From Tepiditoga spiralis (lineage in GTDB: Bacteria; Thermotogota; Thermotogae; Petrotogales; Petrotogaceae): a stretch of 64,000 nucleotides of DNA. The position numbers and the translations under genes were made by a program. The first letter of the stretch is position 1. Each line of letters starts with the position of its first letter. Under the pieces are notes generated by a model that worked only from the letters and a program-made list of their open reading frames with translations, did not search any database and was not told the origin of the DNA. The DNA is taken from assembly GCF_014701195.1 (NCBI RefSeq), contig NZ_AP018712.1, forward strand, positions 514,501-578,500, given 5' to 3'. This document shows positions 41,566 through 48,797 of the stretch, piece by piece.

Positions 41566-43103
41566 TATATCTTTTCTATTTTGTATTCGTCTATGTTTCT
41601 TTTTTCTGAGTTTATGTTTATTCCTATTATATAAACTTCTTTCCCTTTGTACTTTTCATAGTACTTCATTTCTTTTATTTGATTTAAGGCTTTTTCTGCA
41701 CTCTTGTCTATCTTTATTTCCATTATGTATATGATGTCTTCTTCTATTACTATATCGCTTCTTCCTAAGTTCGTTAATTCTTCTGCTGTTACGTTCAATC
41801 CCGCTGATGCGAGTATTGTGTATATCAATGAATGATAGTAACTTTCTTCTTTTTTGTGCAAGTTGTATGGGATTGCACTTATTATTCTTTTTATTTCTTT
41901 TATTATTCCTTCTATGTCTTTTTCTTTTATTGCTTTCCATATTGTTTTGTTTATTTCTTTTATTTTTCCTCTTTCAAGTTCATAGTTTGCTTCTAATATC
42001 ATCTTTGAAAAGCTATTCTTTACTTCTATGTTTGGATAGTCTAATAGGTATTCATATTCCATTCCATATTGTTCTTTTCCTTTAAAAGTCAAATATCCTG
42101 CTTGTGTAAAGAATATACTTGCATTTGCTTCTTCTATTTCTCGGGTTGAAAAATCGAGTTCGCTCACTGGATACTTCACTAAGTCTTCGTATCTTATCTT
42201 CTTTCCTTTTATATATTCATACAAAAATGATGGTGAGCCACTTTCAAACCAATAGTTTTGAAACTTCTTTTTTTTAAAAAATTGTAGTATTGAAAATGGA
42301 TTGTATACACTATTTTCTCCATCAAATGAAAATCCATTGTAGTACATCTTTAAGTTTTTTAATAACTCTTTTTCTTCCATCTTCATTTCAATTGCTGTTT
42401 CTTTTATGTGTTCTTTAAAGTTACTTTCTAACTCTTCTTGTGTGTATCCCAACATCTGTGCGTATGTTTTATCTAATGATATATCATTTAAGTTGTTCAA
42501 TGCTGAAAATACTCCTGTTTTTGTGAATTTTGTTATTCCTGTCATGAATACAAACTTTATGTATTCGTCTTTTGATTTTATTTTTTTATAGAACTCTCTT
42601 AAAAATCTTCTTATTTTTTCTGCTTCTTCTTTATTGTTTAGATGTTCTAATATTGGTGATTCATATTCATCTATTAGTATTACTGTTCTTTCTTTATTTT
42701 TTTTATTTAAATCTTCTATTATATTTCCAAACATCGTTGGTAAATCTTTTGTTGTTGGTGTTATTCCTTCTTCTTTATATATTTTATTTATTTTATCTTT
42801 TAATGATTCTATAAATTCTTCATATGTGGTTAATGTATTATCTGACATATCTATTTTTATCACTGGATATTCTTTGAACTCCCATTTGTCGTATATGTAT
42901 GTACCCTTAAATAATTCTTTTTCTCCTTTAAACAGATAGTACAGTGTTGATACCGTTAAGCTCTTTCCAAACCTTCTTGGTCGAGATAAAAAATAAAATT
43001 TTCCATTTGTTACTAATTCATGTAAATATTTTGTTTTATCTATGTATATATAATCTGTTATTAACTCTTTAAAGTTTTGTACTCCTATTGGTAGTTTTTT
43101 CAT
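41565..43103 (-). CDS. AAA-ATPase/PD-(D/E)XK nuclease paralog 1
   Basis: 512 aa from ATG 43103 behind AGAGGTGAT. N-terminal ATPase-like region: LPIGVQNFKELITDYIYIDK, FLSRPRRFGKSLTVSTL (Walker-A-like), TVILIDEYESPIL (Walker-B-like) and FVFMTGITKFTKTGVFSAL. C-terminal nuclease: RSDIVIEEDIIYIMEIKID, giving D and E-x-K. Function of the family is unknown. Residues about 85-175 are nearly identical to paralog 2 but unlike paralog 3, whereas residues about 345-400 match paralog 3 and not paralog 2. It lies directly upstream of the peptide cluster region, in the same orientation. Confidence 0.85.
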   Translation of the reverse strand: MKKLPIGVQNFKELITDYIYIDKTKYLHELVTNGKFYFLSRPRRFGKSLTVSTLYYLFKGEKELFKGTYIYDKWEFKEYPVIKIDMSDNTLTTYEEFIESLKDKINKIYKEEGITPTTKDLPTMFGNIIEDLNKKNKERTVILIDEYESPILEHLNNKEEAEKIRRFLREFYKKIKSKDEYIKFVFMTGITKFTKTGVFSALNNLNDISLDKTYAQMLGYTQEELESNFKEHIKETAIEMKMEEKELLKNLKMYYNGFSFDGENSVYNPFSILQFFKKKKFQNYWFESGSPSFLYEYIKGKKIRYEDLVKYPVSELDFSTREIEEANASIFFTQAGYLTFKGKEQYGMEYEYLLDYPNIEVKNSFSKMILEANYELERGKIKEINKTIWKAIKEKDIEGIIKEIKRIISAIPYNLHKKEESYYHSLIYTILASAGLNVTAEELTNLGRSDIVIEEDIIYIMEIKIDKSAEKALNQIKEMKYYEKYKGKEVYIIGININSEKRNIDEYKIEKI

Positions 43104-43214
43104 TTTTATCACCTCTAATTTTTATTATACCATATGTTTTTATAGTACTATCTCTCATTATAATTTGATTTCTTAAAACTTCATATAATTTTTTTTATTG
43201 TTCACTCAAAAAAC

Positions 43215-43385
43215 AAAAAAAGTATCCTGTAAATTTTACAGGATACTTTTTATTGTATTGTATATTCCATTCCTTGTGGGGTGTCTTTTAATATAATTCC
43301 AACTTTCTTTAACTCTTCTCTTATGTAATCTGACATTTCATAATTTTTTTCTTTTTTTGCTTTTTTTTAATTTTTTGATACTTCT
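43215..43385 (-). pseudogene. Truncated copy of the cysS 3' end with its terminator
   Basis: Positions 43215-43367 are identical to 48761-48913, which is the cysS terminator, stop codon and last codons. At 43369 the match jumps to about 49073-49089 inside cysS, so roughly 160 bases are deleted across a T run. It then joins the dispersed element at 43386. The palindrome at 43221-43250 remains a functional-looking terminator. Confidence 0.88.
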
Positions 43386-43447
43386 TTTTTCCTTCCTGGC
43401 CCATTTTTCAATTGTATTCCTGGCTTACTTTTATTATACATTAAACA
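43386..43447 (-). repeat. Dispersed 60-bp element, copy 1
   Basis: Contains CCTTCCTGGCCCATTTTTCA followed by TGGCTTACTTTTATTATACA and TTAAACA. On the minus strand it reads as a TATAAT -10, a GCCAGGAA motif and an ATGGGCCAGGAAGG start-like sequence. Related copies lie at 47833, 48260 and 48588. It may be the promoter and 5' end of a lost transposase gene. Confidence 0.65.
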
Positions 43448-43536
43448 AAATACGTTTTTTAGAAAATTTGAATGGCGAATGTTTTATTTTTTCACTATTT
43501 TCCATCGTTACTTTCACGCTTTTTATGAGTTTTTAT

Positions 43537-43564
43537 AAAAAAATATCCCAGCACCCGCTGGGAT
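43537..43564 (-). terminator. Intrinsic terminator of nuclease paralog 2
   Basis: On the minus strand ATCCCAGC, loop GGGT, GCTGGGAT and a T run; nearly the same as the terminator after paralog 1. Confidence 0.9.
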
Positions 43565-45096
43565 TATATCTTTTCTATTTTGTATTCGTCTATGTTTCTT
43601 TTTTCTGAGTTTATGTTTATTCCTATTATGTAAATTTCTTTTCCTTTGTACTTTTCATAGTACTTCATTTCTTTTATTTGATTTAAGGCTTTTTCTGCAC
43701 TCTTGTCTATCTTTATTTCCATTATGTATATAGTGTCTTCCTCTATTACTATATCGCTTCTTCCTAAGTTCGTTAACTCTTCTGCTGTTACGTTCAGTCC
43801 TGCTGATGCTAGTATTGTGTATATCAATGAATGATAGTAACTTTCTTCTTTTTTGTGCAAGTTGTATGGTATTGCACTTATTATTCTTTTTATTTCTTTT
43901 ATTATTCCTTCTATGTCTTTTTCATATATTCTTTCATATATTGTGGTTTCTATTTGTTCTATTTCTCTTATTCCATAGTTTGCTTCTAATATTATCTTTG
44001 AAAAGCTGTTCTTTACTTCTATATTTGGATAGTCTAATATGTACTTTTCCCTCAATCCTAATCTTTTTATTCCTTTAAAGGTCAAGTATCCTGCTTGTGT
44101 AAAGAATATACTTGCATTTGCTTCTTCTATTTCTCGTGTTGAAAAATCAAGTTCGCTCACCGGATACTTCACTAAGTCTTCATATCTTATCTTCTTTCCT
44201 TTTATGTATTCATACAAGAATGATGGTGATCCACTTTCAAACCAATAGTTTTGAAACTTTCTTTCATTAAAAAATCTTAATATTGAAAATGGATTGTATA
44301 CACTATCTTCTCCATCAAATGAAAATCCATTGTAGTACATCTTTAAGTTTTTTAATAACTCTTTTTCTTCCATCTTCATTTCAATTGCTGTTTCTTTTAT
44401 GTGCTCTTTAAAGTTACTTTCTAACTCTTCTTGTGTGTACCCCAACATCTGTGCGTATTTTTTATTCAACGATATATCATTTAAGTTGTTCAATGCAGAA
44501 AATACTCCTGTTTTTGTGAACTTTGTTATTCCTGTCATGAATACAAACTTTATGTATTCATCTTTTGATTTTATTTTTTTATAGAACTCTCTTAAAAATC
44601 TTCTTATTTTTTCTGCTTCTTCTTTATTGTTCATATGTTCTAATATTGGTGATTCATATTCATCTATTAATATTACTGTTCTTTCTTTATTTTTTTTATT
44701 TAAATCTTCTATTATATTTCCAAACATTGTTGGTAAATCTTTTGTTGTTGAGGTTAGTCCTTCTTCTTTATATATTTTATTTATCTTATCTTTTAATGAT
44801 TCTATAAATTCTTCATATGTTGTTAATGTGTTATCTGACATATCTATTTTTATTACTGGGTATTCTTTGAACTCCCATTTGTCGTATATGTATGTACCCT
44901 TAAATAATTCTTTTTCTCCTTTAAACAGATAGTACAGTGTTGATACCGTTAAGCTCTTTCCAAATCTTCTTGGGCGTGATAAAAAATAAAATTTTCCACT
45001 TGTTATTAATTCATATAAATATTTTGTTTTATCTATGTATATATAATTTGTTATTAACTCTTTAAAGTCTTGTACTCCTATTGGCAACTTCTTCAC
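43564..45096 (-). CDS. AAA-ATPase/PD-(D/E)XK nuclease paralog 2
   Basis: 510 aa from GTG 45096 behind GAGGTGAT; a longer in-frame ATG at 45117 lies before that site. Same architecture as paralog 1, with FLSRPRRFGKSLTVSTL, LIDEYESPILEHMNNKEEAE and RSDIVIEEDTIYIMEIKID. The region around residues 345-395 (GIKRLGLREKYILDYPNIEV, EIEQIETTIYERIYEKD) differs from the other two, while flanking sequence is nearly identical, which points to module exchange. Catalytic residues are intact. It is monocistronic, with the duplicated exporter fragment upstream. Confidence 0.85.
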   Translation of the reverse strand: MKKLPIGVQDFKELITNYIYIDKTKYLYELITSGKFYFLSRPRRFGKSLTVSTLYYLFKGEKELFKGTYIYDKWEFKEYPVIKIDMSDNTLTTYEEFIESLKDKINKIYKEEGLTSTTKDLPTMFGNIIEDLNKKNKERTVILIDEYESPILEHMNNKEEAEKIRRFLREFYKKIKSKDEYIKFVFMTGITKFTKTGVFSALNNLNDISLNKKYAQMLGYTQEELESNFKEHIKETAIEMKMEEKELLKNLKMYYNGFSFDGEDSVYNPFSILRFFNERKFQNYWFESGSPSFLYEYIKGKKIRYEDLVKYPVSELDFSTREIEEANASIFFTQAGYLTFKGIKRLGLREKYILDYPNIEVKNSFSKIILEANYGIREIEQIETTIYERIYEKDIEGIIKEIKRIISAIPYNLHKKEESYYHSLIYTILASAGLNVTAEELTNLGRSDIVIEEDTIYIMEIKIDKSAEKALNQIKEMKYYEKYKGKEIYIIGININSEKRNIDEYKIEKI

Positions 45097-45200
45097 TTTT
45101 ATCACCTCTAATTTCATTATACCATATGTTTTTTTTATATTTATAGTACTATTTCTTATTATGATTTCATCATTTTCAAATTAAATAAAATTTCATATGA

Positions 45201-45566
45201 TTTTTTTCTTTTTATTTTATCATATAAAGTATAGTTCCTTTTATTTTCTTTATTAAAAGCAAAATAATTTATTATTTCTATTTTTCCATTTATCGTATCC
45301 TCAGTATCATCAAAATATATCATATATCCTTTTTCAACATTACTTATATTTTTTAAATAATAGTTATTTGCATATTTAAATATAAAAAATGAAACTGTTA
45401 TAATGAAAAAAGTAGAAAAACCTATTATATAATTTAAATTAAACATGATAATACTTATTATTATTAACCTAAATAAACTAATAAAGCTATTCATACTTTC
45501 TAAATTAAATATAGATATAAAACTATCTATTTTAGTAGTTAAAACATCACTGTAATATTCTGTTCC
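45201..45566 (-). pseudogene. 366-bp duplicate of part of the ABC exporter gene
   Basis: This stretch matches 37127-37492 without gaps and with only a few substitutions, so about 99 percent identical. It covers part of the membrane domain of the second half-transporter. One end abuts the transposase tail at 45567 and the other lies about 100 bases from the paralog 2 start. It has no start codon context and cannot make a transporter. Confidence 0.9.
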
Positions 45567-45743
45567 TTCAGGAAGGCTACCAAGACCAAATCAATATTCC
45601 CTAATGACGATGCTGTTCTTAAAAGTTTATACCTTACTACCAAAAACGTGACAAAAAAATGGACAGCACGGTTTCACAACTGGAACGCTGTTATTTCCGA
45701 ACAGTCCATCCTTTTCGAGGATCGTCTTAAAAACTACCTCTGA
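45567..45743 (+). pseudogene. C-terminal remnant of an IS256-family transposase
   Basis: 58 codons plus TGA reading FRKATKTKSIFPNDDAVLKS then LYLTTKNVTKKWTARFHNWN and SILFEDRLKNYL, which is the conserved end of IS256/Mutator-type transposases. The rest of the gene is missing; the cut falls exactly at the edge of the duplicated exporter fragment. Base composition is clearly richer in G and C than the flanks, indicating a foreign origin. Confidence 0.88.
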
Positions 45744-45772
45744 AAGTAGCTTGTAATCCTTAAAAACTCTAT

Positions 45773-45868
45773 ACTTTGTACCGGGCAGATGGGTTGTCGC
45801 CCTTACTTTGTACCGGGCAGATGGGTTGTCGCCCTTACTTTGTACCGGGCAGATGGGTTGTCGCCCTT
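45773..45868. repeat. Three perfect 32-bp tandem repeats of high GC content
   Basis: Units start at 45773, 45805 and 45837 and are identical. Each contains GTACCGGGCAGATGGGTTGT and CGCCCTT, about half G/C in a region otherwise near 25 percent. Each unit can fold through GGGC and GCCC. There are no spacers, so it is not a CRISPR array. It follows the transposase remnant by 30 bases. Confidence 0.9.
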
Positions 45869-46071
45869 TCAGTCATTGCAGTTTTTTACTGTAAAAGGGT
45901 GGTTTTACCAATTTTGCCTTATTTAATTCATACTATTCAGGAACATTTTTTTCATTTTCTAATAACTACATTTTTTTAAGATTTTTGTCGTTGTTTTCCA
46001 ATATTTATATGCTACCAGATATATCTAATACACACTAATCTTTACAGACTCATTTTCTTAATACTCTCAAA

Positions 46072-47604
46072 TTATACCTTTTCTATTTTGTATTCGTCTA
46101 TATTTCTTTTTTCTGAGTTTATGTTTATTCCTATTATGTAAATTTCTTTTCCTTTGTACTTTTCATAGTACTTCATTTCTTTTATTTGATTTAAGGCTTT
46201 TTCTGCACTTTTATCTATCTTTATTTCCATTATGTATATAGTGTCTTCCTCTATTACTATATCGCTTCTTCCTAAGTTCGTTAATTCTTCTGCTGTTACG
46301 TTTAGTCCTGTTGATGCGAGTATTGTGTATATCAATGAATGATAGTAGCTTTCTTCTTTTTTGTGTAAGTTGTATGGTATTGCACTTATTATTCTTTTTA
46401 TTTCTTTTATTATTCCTTCTATGTCTTTTTCTTTTATTGATCTCCACATCGTTTTATTTATTTCTTTTATTTTTCCTCTTTCAAGTTCATAGTTTGCTTC
46501 TAATATCATCTTTGAAAAGCTGTTCTTTACTTCTATATTTGGATAATCTAATAAATATTCATATTCCATTCCATATTGTTCTTTTCCTTTAAAGGTCAAG
46601 TATCCTGCTTGTGTAAAGAATATGCTTGCATTTGCTTCTTCTATTTCTCGTGTTGAAAAATCGAGTTCGCTCACTGGATACTTCACTAAGTCTTCATATC
46701 TTATCTTCTTCCCTTTTATGTATTCGTACAAAAATGATGGTGATCCACTTTCAAACCAATAGTTTTGAAACTTTCTTTCATTAAAAAACCTTAATATTGA
46801 AAATGGATTGTATACAGAATTCTCTCCATCAAATGAAAATCCATTGTAGTACATCTTTAAGTTTTTTAATAATTCTTTTTCTTCCATCTTCATTTCAATT
46901 GCTGTTTCTTTTATATGCTCTTTAAAGTTACTTTCCAACTCTTCTTGTGTGTATCCCAACATCTGTGCGTATTTTTTATTCAATGATATATCATTTAAGT
47001 TGTTTAATGCAGAAAATACTCCTGTTTTTGTGAACTTTGTTATTCCTGTCATGAATACAAACTTTATGTATTCATCTTTTGACTTTATGCTCACATAAAA
47101 GTCTCTCAATATTTCTCTATACTTTTCTGCTTTTTCTTTGTTGTTTATATTGTCTAATATTGGTTTTTCATATTCATCTACTAATATTACTACTCTTTCT
47201 TTTTGGGATAGTTTTATTATTAATTCATTGAATGCATATTTATAGTTTGTGTTTTCTATTGTTATTCCATATCTTTTCGCTTCTTCTTTTATTATTTCTA
47301 ACAAGCCATACTTAAAACTTTGTTCGTTCTCTGTTGAGACATCCAACAAATTTATTCTTATCACTGGATACTCTTTGAATTCCCATTTATCGTATATGTA
47401 TGTTCCTTTAAATAAGTCTTTTTCCCCTTTAAATAGATAGTACAGTGTTGATATCGTTAAACTCTTTCCAAACCTTCTTGGTCGAGATAAAAAATTAAAT
47501 TTTCCACTTGTTATTAATTCATGTAAATATTTTGTTTTGTCTATGTATATATAATCTGTTATTAATTCTTTAAAGTCTTGTACTCCTATTGGTAGTTTTT
47601 TCAT
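46072..47604 (-). CDS. AAA-ATPase/PD-(D/E)XK nuclease paralog 3
   Basis: 510 aa from ATG 47604 behind AGAGGTGAT, with TATAAT at 47629-47624 on the minus strand. Same ends as paralogs 1 and 2, but residues about 85-180 are replaced by a different sequence (IRINLLDVSTENEQSFKYGL, RVVILVDEYEKPILDNINNK, YREILRDFYVSIKSKDEYIK). Around residues 345-400 it matches paralog 1 almost exactly. ATPase-like and nuclease motifs are complete. The swapped block spans the Walker-B-like strand, so it could alter partner or substrate recognition. Confidence 0.85.
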   Translation of the reverse strand: MKKLPIGVQDFKELITDYIYIDKTKYLHELITSGKFNFLSRPRRFGKSLTISTLYYLFKGEKDLFKGTYIYDKWEFKEYPVIRINLLDVSTENEQSFKYGLLEIIKEEAKRYGITIENTNYKYAFNELIIKLSQKERVVILVDEYEKPILDNINNKEKAEKYREILRDFYVSIKSKDEYIKFVFMTGITKFTKTGVFSALNNLNDISLNKKYAQMLGYTQEELESNFKEHIKETAIEMKMEEKELLKNLKMYYNGFSFDGENSVYNPFSILRFFNERKFQNYWFESGSPSFLYEYIKGKKIRYEDLVKYPVSELDFSTREIEEANASIFFTQAGYLTFKGKEQYGMEYEYLLDYPNIEVKNSFSKMILEANYELERGKIKEINKTMWRSIKEKDIEGIIKEIKRIISAIPYNLHKKEESYYHSLIYTILASTGLNVTAEELTNLGRSDIVIEEDTIYIMEIKIDKSAEKALNQIKEMKYYEKYKGKEIYIIGININSEKRNIDEYKIEKV

Positions 47605-47832
47605 CTTTATCACCTCTAATTTCATTATACCATATGTTTTTTTAATTATATTTATAGTACTGTCTCTTATTATAGTTTCATTACTTTTTAAATCGTATTT
47701 ATATTTTTTTTTACGCAGCTATAAGCTGTGTTTTTTATTTCATTATTTTTGATCTAAATATTTTTTATATTTTTATGAGACTATATTTCAATTTTTTGTA
47801 TTTTCTATAATTATTTATGTATTTTGCAAGTG

Positions 47833-47873
47833 AAGAATAAGCCAAATTACAATTAAAAAATGGGCCAAAAAAA
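47833..47873 (+). repeat. Dispersed element, copy 4 (inverted)
   Basis: GAATAAGCCAAATTACAATT then AAAAAATGGGCCA is the opposite-strand version of the element at 43386. Here the ATG opens a 20-codon frame starting MGQKNKTLNKTTFQETLRVC and then a stop. TGTTTAATGTATAATAAAA, also part of the element, appears about 80 bases further on. Confidence 0.5.
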
Positions 47874-48047
47874 TAAAACGCTGAATAAAACCACGTTTCA
47901 GGAAACATTAAGAGTTTGTTAATATTATAATCTCTCCAATCTTTCTATATGTTTAATGTATAATAAAAAAGATAGTCTTCCGTATCAATTGAAAAATCAA
48001 AAAATAATTGATAGAATACATAAAAATGAAAGAAAAAAAGTAAAAAA

Positions 48048-48259
48048 TTATGTAATCTGACATTTCATAATTTTTTCTTTTTTTCTTGTGTTTATTAGTA
48101 CTTCCATTACTTTATCCATTTTTGAATCATTTGTTGTTACTTCGTTTTTTTCAAATATTCCTAATATTAGTCCCATTTCATTTTTTATTAAATAGTAGTT
48201 TTCTTTTATTTGTTGTTCATTTTTTTGTTATTGCTTTGTTTAAATTTTTTTTATACTTC
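48048..48259 (-). pseudogene. Second truncated copy of the cysS 3' region
   Basis: About 212 bases correspond to 48867-49089 of cysS with several substitutions and short deletions, so it is older than the copy at 43215. It ends at the same cysS position (ATACTTC) as that copy and joins the same dispersed element, showing that both derive from one fusion event. Confidence 0.85.
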
Positions 48260-48321
48260 TTTTTTTCTTCTTGACCCATTTTTCTTTTTTATTCCTGACT
48301 TAATTTTTTTATACATTAAAC
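48260..48321 (-). repeat. Dispersed element, copy 2 (diverged)
   Basis: CTTCTTGACCCATTTTTC, ATTCCTGACTTA and TTATACATTAAACAG align with the element at 43386 with several changes. Joined to the broken cysS copy on its left. Confidence 0.6.
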
Positions 48322-48370
48322 AGTTCCATGTGGGGATGCTTATATTATGTCTTAATATTTATGGTTTATA

Positions 48371-48502
48371 AATGTCCCCTTGAGGGGACGCGGTTTTATC
48401 GGTGGGGTGTGGAGCTTTCTAATTTTCTATATACTAATAAACAGCGAATATAACAACAAACAACATCCCTCCGTCCTTCGGACTCGCCCCTTCAAAGGGG
48501 CA
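48371..48502. repeat. GC-rich hairpin (MITE-like) element
   Basis: Three short perfect stems in 130 bases: GTCCCCT/AGGGGAC (48374-48389), GTCC-TTC-GGAC (48473-48483) and GCCCCTT/AAGGGGC (48486-48501), with CGGTGGGGTGTGGAGC between. Composition is unlike the genome. Such short repeats with complementary GC ends are typical of non-autonomous mobile elements. Confidence 0.6.
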
Positions 48503-48587
48503 CTTTTCTTTGGTAAAGACACACTGCTTTACATGAAATTTTAAAGGTGAAGTTTTCCATGGTATCCTCTCATCTTTTAAAAGGAGT

Positions 48588-48651
48588 ATTTTTTCCTTCC
48601 TGGCCCATTTTTCTATTGTATTTCTGGCTTACTTTTATTATACATTAAACA
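48588..48651 (-). repeat. Dispersed element, copy 3
   Basis: TTTTTTCCTTCCTGGCCCAT, then TTTCTGGCTTACTTTTATTA and TACATTAAACA: nearly identical to the copy at 43386 but with an unrelated left flank, which fixes the left boundary of the element near TTTTTTCCTTCC. Confidence 0.65.
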
Positions 48652-48762
48652 ATTATTTATATAAAACGATTTTAAACGATAACTTTTATTTAAAATATAC
48701 TATCTATAAAAAATAGAGTTGATATTTCACTGACAAGCAAGCTCACATGCTGGGCGCACTAA

Positions 48763-48797
48763 AAAAAGTATCCTGTAAATTTTACAGGATACTTTTT
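48763..48797 (-). terminator. Intrinsic terminator of the cysS operon
   Basis: AGTATCCTGTAAA and TTTACAGGATACT pair perfectly (13 bp plus flanking A/T) and overlap the cysS stop codon. A T run follows on the minus strand. Confidence 0.92.

Larger units (their letters stand above)
47605..48759. other. 1.15-kb gene-free stretch of repeats and relics
   Basis: No intact gene. In order it holds a plus-strand hairpin with T run (47713-47736), an inverted copy of the dispersed element (47833), a second broken cysS copy (48048-48259), two more dispersed elements (48260, 48588) and a GC-rich hairpin element (48371-48502). Open frames here are shadows or fragments. Confidence 0.75.

Noticed and set aside
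41807-42085. Leu/Phe-rich plus-strand ORFs across the nuclease genes
   Set aside because: They are antisense shadows of the Lys/Glu-rich coding strand and recur at the same place in all three paralogs.
45159-45494. A separate 111-aa membrane protein gene
   Set aside because: It is an internal fragment of the exporter gene at 36.2-37.8 kb copied here, without its own start context.
45773-45868. CRISPR array
   Set aside because: The three 32-bp units are directly joined with no spacers between them, and no cas genes are present.
45776-45979. 67-aa protein with repeated MGCRPY-like units
   Set aside because: The frame exists only because the 32-bp repeats lack stops; there is no ribosome site and each repeat is read in a different frame.
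48086-48274. Small plus-strand hydrophobic protein
   Set aside because: It is antisense to a broken cysS copy; an equivalent shadow frame exists opposite the intact cysS at 48903-49121.
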